A stretch of 64,000 bases of DNA from Sodiomyces alkalinus F11. Lineage: Eukaryota; Ascomycota; Sordariomycetes; Glomerellales; Plectosphaerellaceae. A program made the translations under genes and the position numbers. The notes beneath the pieces were generated by a model. It did no database searches. It was not told the DNA's origin and saw only the letters and a program-made list of their open reading frames with translations. The stretch's first letter is position 1. Every line of letters starts with the position of its first letter. The stretch is from contig NW_021167083.1 in assembly GCF_003711515.1 (NCBI RefSeq), positions 2,057,048-2,121,047 on the forward strand, in the 5' to 3' direction. This document shows, piece after piece, positions 23,441 to 36,000 of this stretch.

Positions 23441-24310
23441 TCCGTTACGAATTCTGTATAGTCGAGGTTGGGACGATATTATCCCACGACTCTTCGGGTG
23501 TTAAATAGGTAGTCGTAAAGAGTGAAAAGGTAGCGTTAAGTAAGAAACCAGGTGTGATCACGATAGGATTATAATAGGGTCAGAATATAGGTATAGCTAA
23601 AGAATCAGATTAATCGCTAGCCTCCCTCTTTAAAGGGGAGGCTCCCTCGCTCCTTAAGACTACGCCCTACTCCTTAAGGGCTGCTTATTTACTTCCTCGA
23701 GGGCTGCCTTATTTACTTCGAGGGACTATTCTGTTTACTATATAATAACTTACTTTATTTATGCCTTAAGGGGTCTTAGACTAGGTATACCTGGACCCCT
23801 ATAGGTTTATATTAGGGACCCATTATACCCACTGCTATAGGCAACTAATATCCGGCTATACCATAACACCTATATTACGGTGCCGCTATAATAGTATCCC
23901 GGGAGGGAGGCGGTAATTATAATCTCTATCCTAGTAGTTTTATCGATTTTACTCTTATTACGCGCCCGTGGTTTATAGGCGTATCGAAATCGTTTTTCTA
24001 GTAGGCTACCCCGAAATTAGTTAGGAAGATATACTTCTATATCCGTAAGCTTATTAGCGAGGATCTTTTTTACCGTATAAAGTCGTATACGGTTATGATA
24101 TAAGGTCGAGATTTCTACGCGTGAATAGTATAGACGTTATACACTTATATATAACGAGCGAAGTCTGCCGGGTTGTATATATATAGCTTTGTAGTGGCAT
24201 TATAGCCCTACTAATATGTCACGTATGGGGTCTCGATATTAAAACGTGATGTCTCCCCTCCCTGATAAGTCCTATACCTAATTATACATACCTATCTACT
24301 CCGTACCTTG
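23441..24310. other. LINE-2 5' UTR and flanking DNA, no gene
   Basis: 23,441-23,720 looks like the 5' leader of LINE-2. An approximately 80-bp part, in reverse complement, resembles 46,655-46,740 (shared GATTCTTTAG..TACCTATATTC). The last 150 bp before 24,311 keep more CpA and TpG than the transposon DNA and end in CCTTG, the left target duplication of Copia-C, so they may be the displaced upstream flank of the TCTP gene. No reading frame of note. Confidence 0.4.
24306..24310. repeat. Left target-site duplication of Copia-C
   Basis: CCTTG, identical to 38,234-38,238 on the far side of the element. Confidence 0.88.
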
Positions 24311-24455
24311 TGTTGCGGTGGTGGTCCGTGCACACGGCTAACTAATCAGGTTACCGTATCCGAGTAGCTAAACCTCTAGCTTTAGCCAAGGAACCTATAG
24401 TAGATAGCTTCCTTTTATATATACACTTAATACACGTTTAGTGGTACTCTTTATA
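24311..24455 (+). repeat. Copia-C 5' LTR
   Basis: 145 bp, TGTTGCGGTGGTGG to CTCTTTATA (ancestral end CTCTCTACA, seen in the 3' copy). Differences between the two LTRs are largely CpA/TpG to TpA. Confidence 0.9.
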
Positions 24456-24467
24456 GGTTATAAGCCC
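24456..24467 (+). promoter_or_regulatory. Copia-C primer-binding site
   Basis: GGTTATAAGCCC directly after the 5' LTR, sharing the core of the Copia-A1 and Copia-B sites and matching the anticodon arm of tRNA-Met(CAU). Confidence 0.7.
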
Positions 24468-24623
24468 TTACTTCCGTGAGATTTAGTACTATTAATTAAG
24501 GATTATCTATAATAATTTGCATTTCCTGTTAGTCTTAGGATTTAACTATCCTGTTTACTTTAGGACCTCGGTCCTGTGTATACAAATCGTGCTAACAGTC
24601 AAATTTCTATAACGCGTATTATA

Positions 24624-25643
24624 ATGGCCAGAGAAACTTAGGTAGACCCTTCTAGGGCACCACCCTAATCCGAAAACCTCGAGATAGTTTACAAGGAAGA
24701 AGATTACGGTAAAACAAACCTTTAAGATAAGATTAAGCCTAAGTAGGCTTAATAATTAAAAGGAAAAGAGAAGAAAATTATAAGCGAAGAAGATATAATA
24801 AACGGCCTGGATTAACTGGAAGATCTTATCTATGCCCTTGAGAAGATAATAAATCCCCGGTAATATTAGATAGTCTCTTAGGCAGTTGTTCGGCCCCCTC
24901 TTCGGAGCGCCCGAGAGGGATATTGGTCGTCGTATAACGTTCGCTAACCCCTTAATACTATAAGAAGAGTATTCTTAGCAGTAATAGTAATAGGTGGCTA
25001 ACCCGTAGCACTTCGTTCATAGTCTGATAAATAGCTTTAAGATATAGCCCGTATAGATTAAGTTCCCTACTCTTAAGGACGATACAGACTATAAGGATTA
25101 GGAATATAAGGTGAAGGCCTAGCTGGTAAGCCACGATCTACTAATAGTGTTTAACTACCCCTAAGGTTACTTCTATAATATAGATATAAATTAATAGCGA
25201 GTGATAGTCTTTAGCACTCTACTAATCGTAATTAAGCCCGTTAAACTACGACTAGAAGGCTCTAAGTCGAATAAAGATAATATAGACCCTTACTAACTGT
25301 TTCAAGCAGTTAAAGAGATAGTCCCACGAGTCTTAGAAGAAATAACTAAGTCACTGGCTAAGGACTGGAACACTATAAAGGTAGAAGACTTTAAGTTAAC
25401 CTCTTAGTATCTATAAAGGATATACGCTATTAAGAAATAGCTAGATAACTAAATCAGCTCGGCTAATAATAAAAAGTACGTCTATATAATTATTATAGCT
25501 ATTAAAGGTAAATACCCTGCCTTCGTAGAATATTATCTTAGTAAGAAGACTGTTAGCTAGCGGAACCTAATTAACGATCTTTAACTTAAGGCCGGGGCTA
25601 AGGATTTTAAGATATTATCTATTAATACGTGTGAATGACTGGT
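24624..25643 (+). pseudogene. Copia-C gag, 5' part
   Basis: A probable start (ATG at 24,624, reading MARET) opens a Lys/Glu-rich gag frame with KEEDYGKTNL and LEDLIYALEK. It is broken by many TAG/TAA codons and cut by Gypsy-D at 25,643. The frame resumes after 33,028 with the zinc knuckle, consistent with a typical copia gag. Confidence 0.65.
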
Positions 25644-25843
25644 TATAGGTCGTGGCACTAAGTGAGGTCGTAATAATAGATTATCTAGAACTAAGGAGGG
25701 AAGAAGGAAAAAGGAGGAAAGTCTATAGCACTAGGCTGGCTATAAGGTAGCGATAACTTAGCGATATAGGTCCGTTAACTAAGCGCGTAGTTAGGAAGAT
25801 CCGGAGTATAGCCGGATCTTTATATCGGGGTTAACCCGTAATA
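25644..25843 (-). repeat. Gypsy-D 3' LTR
   Basis: 200 bp, + strand TATAGGTCGTGGCAC to TTAACCCGTAATA. Strongly similar to 32,830-33,028 throughout. Confidence 0.88.
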
Positions 25844-26407
25844 CTATCCCCCCCCTCTCCTTCCGGGGGTTATATAACCGCGCGTCCTTATCGTGGTTTG
25901 GCTCCCCCTTATATCGCGGTAATAAAGGAATAGTCGCGTCCCTTTATCTTACCTTACCCTTACCTCGATATTAAAGAAATCTTAGGTCGCCGGCTAACCT
26001 TTATTTACGTGCCTGAAAGGGTAATATGGGCCTCCCTCGCGTAGATTCTATCCGTTGATATATCGGCCACGTTTTCCTCGTAGGCTTCCTCTTCCTCTAT
26101 TCCTCTCCCTACCTTTAATAATAATAATAATACTAGTAACCGTAGTTCCGTATATACTTATTCTTCCTTATAGCGACGACTCTCCTAACTCTACCGTCCT
26201 TAGCTAATATTTAGTGATACTCGGTTAGGTTAAGAGCTCTATATCTAAGGTAAGCCGTCTCTCGCTCGCGATCCTTTCGTAAAAAACCTTCCTCTAACTT
26301 ATATCGTTTTATAGACAGCGCTACCCCCCGTCGATAATAAGGGTAATAATAATAGTAAGGGTACCGCTAATAATAATATAGGTATAATACTTTTACGCCT
26401 TAAGGCG

Positions 26408-27580
26408 ATGTTAACTATCTAATAGTTCGCGTTAACGCCGTCGTCGCCGCCTAAGAAGAAAAAATCGGCGGGTAGTCGGCCTCCTAAGCACCCTCCTAGT
26501 AACGTTTATACTAAGCCGTGCCTCCTTTATACGCGCGATATCGCTAATAGGAAGTATAAGCGCCTGTATTACAGCTAGACTAGTCGGGGGAAGAAATACT
26601 ATATATACTATACGAAGATATACTGGTATACTCCTCTCCTAGTATACCTTAAAGGCTACGCGTAGAGGTTATTTAAGACGGTTACCCTTATTAGCGACAA
26701 TAATAAAAACGCCCCTATAAAACCTCCTCCCCCTCTAAGATTATAACCGTATTACTAACCCTTTTTCTAGGAGTAAGAACCGTATTTTAACATCTATACA
26801 GCGTTCTAGGATACCTTTATAGCTAAGGAAACGATAATAGCAATATCACCTATAGCTATATATCCTATAAAGGCTCCTAGTATAGTAATCGTATTAGCCC
26901 TTTCTCCCCTTAAGAGGTCTAAGAAGAGGTAGTGCCGTAGTTAGCCTCGCTACGTCTTTCTAAGGTCGTTAATACGGTAATTAAACTAGTCTTACTTCCT
27001 CCGGTAACGGAGGTTATTAATAAGGTAATTATACTAGTCTTTTCTCCTCCTTTAAAGGCCGTAGAAATAATAGTGTTAGGATTAGATATATCGCCTCCAG
27101 AGGAGGTTATTACTAGAGCGGAATAAGTAGCCTTATCTCCTTTTTATAAGGTTATAGGTAAGGTAATAGTTTCGGGCCCGGTCACTCCTAGTATTATAGC
27201 GGAAACGAATACTTATCCTATTACTTCTATTCCCTTATCGGGGTCGATATTATCGGATAAAGATTTTAGGCGCCTTAGTCTTATACAGCTAAGGGAGTAT
27301 ACTCGGCTATTTAGGGAGATACTGGTACTTAGTCGCGCTAATATTATACTTTCCGAACTCTAATAATACTCGGAGCGTAGGCGGGCTTTTACGCTTACGG
27401 GTATGACTATTATTAACGCGGTCGTAATCCCCGATAACGGTAATAATACAGATAACGATAAGGTTAAGAAGATAGATTCCGATTTATAGCGGGGCGATAA
27501 TGGTAAGACTTTTATAGAAATCGATAATTCTAAGGATAGTAATTTTAAGGCTAGGAATATTAATCTAGGCTTATAATAAG
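26408..27580 (+). pseudogene. Antisense accessory reading frame of Gypsy-D with a Cys-type cluster
   Basis: On the strand opposite to pol, between pol and the 3' LTR, one frame runs about 390 codons with relatively few, RIP-type stops. It may start at ATG 26,408 (MLTIQ). Order: a basic, Pro-rich N-terminus (SSPPKKKKSAGSRPPKHPP), a cluster of Cys and probable ex-Cys Tyr at 26,515-26,650 (KPCLLYTRD, KKYYIYYTKIYWYTPLLVY), a Pro-rich linker, and a helical, charged C-terminus (DFRRLSLIQLREYTRLFRE) ending near 27,580, tail to tail with pol. Spacing fits K-C-x2-C-x6-C. Similar arrangements occur near 45,250 and 53,800. I cannot assign a function. A DNA-binding or gag-like role is guesswork. Confidence 0.55.
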
Positions 27581-27689
27581 CGTAGCTAAAGTGCGGGGCG
27601 TATCCGGTCTAAACTAAATCCGACTTTTACTCCTTTCTAATTATCGCGATATAATCGCTTATATATCGGCTTCTACATCGTGATAGTAT

Positions 27690-30600
27690 AAAGGTATTTA
27701 ATAGGCTATTATTTTATTATTACTAAGCTGAATTTCCTTTTAAACTTATTAAATACCCGCGTTTACGCTAATAGTTCTAGCGGTTCCTATATGGACTTAT
27801 AGTATCCTACTTATTATACTAGTACCTTATATCTTAATCCCCTGCCTCGCCACTTTATCTTTATATAGAGGATTTCCTTAAGTTCTTATTGTTTACTATC
27901 GGTTACTTCTTCAAGAGGCGGTATTAAAGGGTTATCTACTATTTATCCCGGAAAGGGGTTATCGCCCGCGGGATATAATAAGTCTACGTAGAATTAGGTG
28001 TAGATTTATAATAGCACGGTAAGCTTAATTATATATCGGCTAATTACCTTTATAACTCGGTATTTATAATAAAGGTATTTGAGCTTATATAATAGTCGTG
28101 GAGTTAAATAGTTAGCCAATAATAGCTAGACTAAGTTGTTAACCTTAAAATACTTAGCTAGTATACGATATTAGTTAGTAAACTCTTTATTCCTAAGCTA
28201 TATTAACACGATTATAGCCTAGGCGAACAGGGTCGTTTCTTATAAGCGGTAAAGTAGATTATAGGCCGTTAATACTTTAGGTTTTATAGGGGGCTCGTCG
28301 GTTATCTAGATCTGGTCAACGTAGTAGCTACATTTTAAAAAGAAGCGACTAAACTCTATTATAGAGCTCTCGCGGTTATTTAGGGCTAGTTATATTACGG
28401 GTAGTAGGCGATCCTAGTTATCCTAAGCGTAGTAGATAAAACCTCGTAAAGAAGCTTATACTTATTAGTTTATACACTATATTACTTTATCGATCTAGGG
28501 GTAGTATACTATACTAAGCTTATACGATATCCGTACGAGCTTATAAAAATGCTTTTAGAACCTACTTATCCAGTTTAAACCTTAGTTACTAATAATTAAC
28601 CTAGGTATCCCGTAGAACCGGAAATAATAGTATAGGAACCGTTCCGTATAAGCTTCGGCTTTTATTATCTTTATTACCTTTAATATTATAGCCTTAGTTA
28701 GATAGTCTATAATAACCTAGAGGTAATACGCCTTCTTCTCACCGGCTAGTAATAGGTCCGTTATAAAGTCTATCGATAAGTCGCTCCGTCTTTATTCTAG
28801 TACCTGGAGGGGGCGTAAAAGGCCTTATTTCGCGGTTCTTTATATATACCCCTTTCCGTAGATATCGTAGTTCCGGACAAATCGTCGGATATTCTTATTT
28901 ATCCTCGGCTAGAAAAAGCGACGCGCTATTAAGGCGATAGTGTTTTTATATCCGGGGTATCCTCTAATTACTAAGTTATAAATTAACTAGATAAGTCCTC
29001 TTTATAACGTTAACCCTTTAATAGACTAGGGTATCTAAACTTAGTGGCAGAAGAGTAGTAACCCGGTCGTAAAGACTAAATACTCGGCTATTTATAGCCT
29101 TAGTTCTAATAATAGTAGGAATTACCGTTTTACTTTAATAACCGCGGATAAGGCTCCTTAATACTATTTATCGGTCGTAAGCGTCTTATCCTATAATCGT
29201 TATAGCTCTTAGTCCGCCTCGAAGATTATTTATCCGCTATTAATATAGCGAATACTAAGTAGAATCACGGTATCGGGAATTAATTAGATATAATAAGATT
29301 ACTCCTATTCGTCCGTTATATCTTAGGGCTTATCTTACTATTAACGTAAAAGGGCGTCCGCTATTATATTATCCTTCCTTTTCCGGGACTCGAGTGTAAA
29401 GTTAAATTATAGAAGCTTATTAGCCTATTAGCTTTATTACCTAGTAAGCGTTCGCTGTATTATAAAGTATTTAAGGGCTTTATAGTCGGAGTGGACTAGA
29501 AACTACTTATAGACAATAAGCTTAGCCCGTTATATCACTAGATAACTTATAATTGCTAATATGTCCTGATCATAGATTAAATAGTTATATTCTGCTTTAT
29601 GAAGTTCACGAGAATAGTATACGATTATATAGCGATTTCCATCCATGTTTCATTATATTAGGTTACCCCTAAGGGCGAACCCTTAGGACCCTATTAAAAA
29701 GCGTAGTCTTTCTTAGTATATACTATTAACGGAGTAAAGATCCCCGAAAAGTCCTTAATAAAGATCCGGTAATAATTCGTAAACCCTAGCAAGCTTTATA
29801 TACCCTTAACTATTATAGGCGTTTGCTACTCGCGGATAGCTTATACCATCTCTAGGTTATAAAATACGCCCTTCCCCGCGGTAACTATAAGTCCTAAGTA
29901 CTTTACTATCTTTACATTAAACTTATACTTTAACGGATTTAGGTTTAGGCCGATATCTGTGAGCGCGCGGAGTATTTATTTTACCTTCGCCTTATAGTTA
30001 GCCCGGCTCCAGCTAAAGTAAACCAGGATATCGTTACTATAAGTAGTATTAAAATCGTCTAGGAAGCGCTATAATATTTTGTTAATATATCGTTAGAAAG
30101 TTATAGGGGCTTTACTTAAGCTTAATAGGTAGATAAGCTATTCGAAGAGCCTAAACCGAGTTCGGAACACGGTCTTATATTTATATCCTAGGGCTATCCT
30201 AATCTTATAAAAGGTGGCGATTATATTAAGCTTCGTAAACTATTTCGCTTAGCTTAGGTTCTATAATATCTCGGCAATTAAAGGCAGTAAGTAATAGTCT
30301 TACTTAGTAATCGCGTTTAATACTTAATAGTTATAATAAAAGTAAAGTCCTCTGCCTAGCTTCCTTATAAAAAGGATAGGAGCTACGGCTTCTAAACTAC
30401 TAGCATGGATAAATCCCTTATCTATTAGGTGGGTAAGTATTTTCCGTAATACTAGGAGTTCTTCTCTTAATATATTATAGAGCGGCCCTTAAAAGAGCAA
30501 TAGTTATTTACCATCGCTTCCGGGTATAAGGCTTACCTTGTGGTTAACTCTTGGTTAGTATAATGGTAATTAATTAGCCTTATCGGGCGTAAATAAGTCG

Positions 30601-31130
30601 CCGAATTCTTATAATAGCTTTTTAGGTACAAAGTCCTTCGGGGCCGCTAATTACTTCTTATATAACACTTTTTCGATATCCTTTAAGCTTACTCCCTGGA
30701 CTAAGACTTCTTCGGCCTTTTATCGTAATTATCGGATAATACCCGCGAATATAGATCTAGTAACTAAATAAGCGTTACGGATAGCTTATACTTCAGTAAG
30801 TTTCTTTTCGTAATAAAGTCGTATATTTAATCCGGCTGCTCTATAATAAAGCCGTTTATCCTTAGTATAGTATAGTATATTATTTTAGTCTATCTAGGGT
30901 TTCCCGAGAATTACGTTTTAATTAAGCCCGGGTATTATATATACGAATATCCTTTACGGGTAGCCGCTAATCTTAAGCTTATAGTTAGCGATCCCCGCGC
31001 TATTAATAGTCTTAGTAGTTTTCGAGAAGCTATTTAGTAGTCGATTTATCTTATCGATTAACGGTAATTAGAGTCTTTAGGTAAATATTTATTTATAGCA
31101 GTATAATAGTCGTAACTAGTATTAATAAGG
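27690..31130 (-). pseudogene. Gypsy-D pol: protease, reverse transcriptase, RNase H, integrase, chromodomain
   Basis: - strand translation gives a protease region from 31,130 (LKISGYP*RIFVYIIPGL near 30,980), then reverse transcriptase from about 30,400 with NIIATFYKIRIALGYKYKT, FRTRFRLFE*LIYLLSLSKA, catalytic YSNDILVY at about 30,040, and KYLGLIVTAGKGV. RNase H and integrase follow (29,650-28,050; LRYLRKGVYIKNREIRPFTP near 28,850). The C-terminus (KVLV**VGYYKSI*EPLELL, about 27,820-27,760) resembles the end of a chromodomain. The YxDD box reads YSND. RIP stops throughout. Confidence 0.85.
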
Positions 31131-31138
31131 ATAAGGAT

Positions 31139-31412
31139 TATCGCACGTCAAATAGCACTTAGATAATTAACTTAGTAGAGCAGAAATCTCGTGTGTGTGT
31201 ATTATATTAAGTTATATCTATATAAGTCTCTTATACCCTTAATTTAGGTGGTAAAGACTCTGTTATAGGTACTATATTATTTGGATCCTATCCGGTCTTT
31301 TCCGGTATCCGCCCCTATTATATCCTAATACCCGAGGTCCGAAGCCCTTAGTCAGGGAGTGGATCCCCACTGGATCCCCTATAGACCACATCGTGGTCCT
31401 GCCCACACGACA
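31139..31412 (-). repeat. Solo LTR of the copia-A family inside Gypsy-D
   Basis: 274 bp, TATCGCACGTCAAATAGC to CCCACACGACA. Flanking Gypsy-D coding sequence resumes on both sides, so it is a solo LTR left by LTR-LTR recombination. The flanks AGGAT and AGATA do not form a clean duplication. Confidence 0.85.
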
Positions 31413-31419
31413 AGATACG

Positions 31420-32820
31420 GTATTTATTTATTCTAGCTATTATAAATACCGGGTTATTAATAGTATATACTTTAAACGCCTTTTACTCCTACTATATCGC
31501 GGCTATTAGCTTTAACGACCGTTTTCGTGTTAGAGTTATTCTTTTTCCGAGTTATCCTTATTAATCGACTTATCCCCGCTCTTATCGCGATCCTTTACGC
31601 GAGTCTCTTTAACCTTCCGGACTATATCTTAGTTTTCCTTTAGCTTTTTATAGCTCCGAGCGATATACCCCTTTTGATTATAGTTATAGCACGTCCGAGT
31701 CTCTTACTTTACCTTCCTATCGCTAATACAGCTTACTCTGCCTATCTTTATATTGCTATTAGTATTCTTTTTCGTGGTTATATAGTCTTAAGCTTATTTA
31801 TTATAGTTTTATTCGAACTAATAATCTTTAAGTTTCCCAGCGATTTTTTATACGCTATTAACCTATATAGTATAGTAGTGAATAGGGATACGGGCAGAGA
31901 TAAGCTAATCCCTGAGTCATAAGGTCATTGCTCTTTTAAGAAATAAGATCTATATACTAGCTTCCTATTTAGTACTGCCTATAAGGGTAATCTATCTTTT
32001 AAAATACGGTAGGAAGGCGGTAAACGACTTATTAGACTATTAACGAATTATACGTAACGCTTAGATAGCTTATAATTATTCTATAGGATTAAGGTAAGTA
32101 TAATTAAGAGACGCTATAAAGTTATTAGGGTTTATAAACTTACCTAGTCTATCGCTTTTATAAAAGGCCGATACGACTTATTATACTTTAGGCCCTAAGT
32201 AATTATAGATTATATACTAAGCTTATATATCATTCTAGAATAGGTCGCTATTAATTATAAGCTTTTACTATATCGTGTAGGCTTACGCGCTATAGTATAC
32301 TCGCTTCCCTAAGAACTTTATCGGACTATCGATAATCTTATAGGGTACCACCATTAAGGTCGAGGCGGCTATTATTATTATCGGCTATAACGCTAACGAT
32401 AAAACCGGTAATAGGGTAGATTCTACTAGTATAAGGATTATCGGGGTTTACGAGGGAGCTGGAATACTTAAGTCAGGCGGTATTAGGTTTTACGGAGTGG
32501 GCGATCCTAGGAGCCGGGCTATAAGCTATTCGACTAATAGGCGTTATCGCTTATTAGCTTTTTCTCTCGCGCGTTATCGGTCTATAAACTAGCGTATTTC
32601 CGACTAATATTCTTATATCGGAATAAGCCTTATATTAATATCGGTATATTATTTATAGAGAGGGCCTAGCCTTACATTTAGGGCTTAGTTATTTTCTTTG
32701 AACCGTTAGTTCGTCTACTCCGCGACTTATTAAATTCTAGTAGGTCGCTAGGAGGTAATATTAGGATCCTAATCTATTACTAGCGTAGCGCGTGGGTATC
32801 GCTAAGTTCTAGATATATAA
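31420..32820 (-). pseudogene. Gypsy-D gag with CCHC zinc knuckle
   Basis: - strand frame upstream of protease. Near 31,700-31,650 it reads RYYNYNQKGYIARS, a CCHC knuckle (C-x2-C-x4-H) with Cys and His turned to Tyr, followed by a charged stretch ETRVKDRDKSGDKSINKDN. The rest, to about 32,820, is degenerate. The 82-codon + strand frame at 31,674-31,922 is antisense to it and not a gene. Confidence 0.7.
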
Positions 32821-32829
32821 ACGACTAGT

Positions 32830-33028
32830 TATAGATTATAGCACTAAGTAAGGTCGTGATAATAGTTTATCTAGATCTAAAGAGAGAAGAAGGAAAAAGG
32901 AGAAAAGTCTATAGTGCTAGGCTAGCTATAATATAGCGATAACTTAGCGATATATGTCCGTTAACTAAGCGCGCAGTCAGGAAGATCCGGAGTATAGCCG
33001 GATTCTTATATTAGGGTTAACCCGTAAT
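32830..33028 (-). repeat. Gypsy-D 5' LTR
   Basis: 199 bp, TATAGATTATAGCAC to TTAACCCGTAAT, pair of the repeat at 25,644. Confidence 0.88.
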
Positions 33029-33029
33029 T

Positions 33030-36000
33030 AGTACAGTAGTTAAGTTGTAACCTGCTTAATTAGCTAACTAGTTAAATAATAATAATAATAGTAACGGGAA
33101 AGAATACCCTAAATATAAGATCTGTAGAGATATACACTGTAAGAGGAAGTGCTTTATAGCATACCCCGAAATCGCTCTAAAAGAAAACGTATATCTTTAA
33201 GAAGATAAATAACAAATAGTAAAAGACAGGTAAAAGAGTCTAACCTAAGAGGAATAATAATAATAAGGCTTCCACCTCCACTAATAAGCCTGAAGATACC
33301 GGTCGCGTTAAGGTTAAGTTTAGATGTTCTGTCTTTAACTAATAGTTATTTTATAGTGCCTTTCTGGTGGGCTTAATATAAACGACCGTAGTTCTTATAG
33401 ACGAAGTCGTCTAGTATCCGGGATACTAGGTTAGCACCTTTAACGATCTTAAGTGGTTTAAGGAATACACTCCAAGGAATAACCTACCCTTTATAAAGGT
33501 TATAGATAGTAATAGCTCGCGCCCTATCGGCGTTAGCTCCGTTTTCTTTAAAACTAAGGATCTTGTAAATAATATCCACAAATAGACTATTAATAAGGTA
33601 TAGTACTATCCGAATGCCCTAGTAAATCTGCTATTATTAGAATACCTTCGTAGTTAAGGATTTGGTTATAGTGATAAACAGTAAACACTTTTCTATAGAA
33701 GAACCGATTAGTGACTTACTGTTATCGACTGGAAGAAGGACGTTACCGTGGTTTAAATAGCCGAAGAAAGAAACTACGATACGGAAGCAACCCTCGCCTA
33801 TGTCTAAAAAATATAAAAACACCTTAAAGCTGACTTTATAACGTGGCATAAGAGGCTTAGCAATATCGGTAAGTATAAATTCGTTAAGGCCTATAAAGCT
33901 ATAAGCATCTAATTCGATAATGCCTAAATGGAAGGGTTCTATTACGAGGCTTATTATCTCGCTAAATCTAAGGAATAACTATTAAGAATTCAGCCTAAGG
34001 TACTCTTAATACCCGGAGACTTTAATATAGATCTTATTAAAGTTAAGCCTATTGCCTACTGAGGATATAAGTACGTTACTTACTGGATTAAATAGCACTC
34101 GGGTTACCACTATCTTAGGTTGTTAAGAGATAAATTGGGTAAGACGGTGGCCGACGAAACCAAGGCTTTTAAGGCTATATAGGAACGTTAAACTAGGCTT
34201 TAAATTAGAGGATTCCTTAGCGATATCGGGGGAGAATTCGATAATAAGGAGCTATGTATTAAACTAAAGAAAGATAGTATCGTACTTCTCTTTATAGTAG
34301 CCTATACCCTAGCTTAAAACGGTAGGGGAGAGAGGGCTAGCGGAGTTCTTATACAAATGACCCGCACCCTCGTTATTGATAGTAAATTACTAGAACAGAT
34401 TTAGATATATACCCTTAAGACCTCGGCGGAGATATTAAATCTCCTGCCCTTAGATAGGGGAGTCCTTCTAGGGCTAAGCCCTTATAAAAAGTTTACTAGA
34501 GTCCTTAACTGTTTAAAAGATTAATAAAAGCCCTATATCTAATATCTGCGGACCTATAGCTGTATAGTCTATATCTATAAAATAGGCTATCTTAAGTCTC
34601 CTAAGGCTAATAAGGTAACGGTAAGAGCGTGGAAGGGTAAGCTCGTAGGATACGACTCTATTTATAGATATATCTATATTATTTAGGTGCCGGAACTAGA
34701 TCGAGTGCTAAGGGTTCGAGACGTTAAGTTTGCGGAGAATAGTTAAGAAAGTCTATCTTAAGGGTCTGAACCAGAATACGAACCTATACTGGTTAACGCA
34801 GATACTTATTCAGTAAGGTGATTATTGATATCGTTAAGGCTCTTTAATAGCCCTAGTAAGCAATATAATATAGTCTCTCTGCGGAGGAGCCTCTTAACAG
34901 AGCAACCCTAGAACCTATAGTTAACGAAGTTATATAGCTAATATCCCCGGATTCTCTTAATCAGAGAGAAGAGTTAGTTACCTATTTTATAGTAGAAGAA
35001 GTCTCCTAGATAATCGAGAGCTATATATAAACGCCTGAAACCTATAAAGAGGCTATCCGTCGCGAAGACTTTAATATAACCTATAAGCCAGCTATAGAAT
35101 AATAGCTTAAGGCTCTAAACGAATGCTAAGTATAGGAGCTTATCGATAGACCACAGGGCGTTAAAGTCCTTCTAGATAAGTGGGTATTTAAGGAAAAATA
35201 CGACGAATAGGGTAACCTTATTAGGCATAGGGCTCGCTAGGTAGTTTACAGAAATTAATAAGATAGCGACTAGGCGGCATAGGATCTATACACAGTAGTC
35301 GTTTAGATGGCCCTACTTAGAACCTTCCTTGTAGTGGTTATAATAGAAGACCTTGAGTGCGAGAGCTTTGACTTTAACACGGCCTTTCTGGCGGTAGAGG
35401 CACTACCCGACGTATAGGTATTCGTTTGTTAACTAATAGGTTTACCTAGATCCCCGGGAAAGGTCTGTCTCTTAAGGAAGGCCCTGTACGGCCTTAAGAA
35501 AGCCCTATTATAGTGGTTTTGTTATATCGCCAGGTATATAGAAAGCCTCGGCTTCGAACCTCTTAATAGCGATAGATATATTCTAATTAATAAAATCACT
35601 GAGGTTATTATCCTTATCTACGTTAACGACGTCTACGTAGTAGCCCTAATTAAGAAAGCTATTATAAGTGTCCGCGAGGCTCTATCAGAAGTATACGCTC
35701 TTAAGGACCTAGGAGAGGTAAAGCAGTTCTTAGGCTTTAAAATCATAAGGGACAGGGCAGTAAAGATAGTCACAATTGATTAATAGTAATATACTAAGAA
35801 GATCCTTGGCAGATTTGGTATACCTGACTATATTCCTATGGTAACGCCTCTTCTGGATAGCTTTAAAGCTAACGTTATAGTAGATACTTCCTGCGACGAC
35901 GCCACTAAGACGAAGTATCTATAATAGACTAGCAGCCTTAACTATCGTACCTATAGAACACGCTCCGATATCACCTTCGTAGTTTCCAAGCTATACAAAG

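Larger units (their letters stand above)
25644..33028 (-). mobile_element. Gypsy-D, full-length Ty3/gypsy chromovirus
   Basis: Two direct repeats of about 200 bp (25,644-25,843 and 32,830-33,028) flank a 7.4-kb - strand element: gag (32,800-31,420), protease, reverse transcriptase, RNase H, integrase and a chromodomain-like C-terminus (31,130-27,690), then a 1.8-kb 3' region holding an antisense reading frame. A G-rich polypurine tract (- strand, about 25,844-25,856) precedes the 3' LTR. The flanks CTGGT and TTAGT give only a weak target duplication. A solo copia-A LTR interrupts it at 31,139-31,412. Confidence 0.85.
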
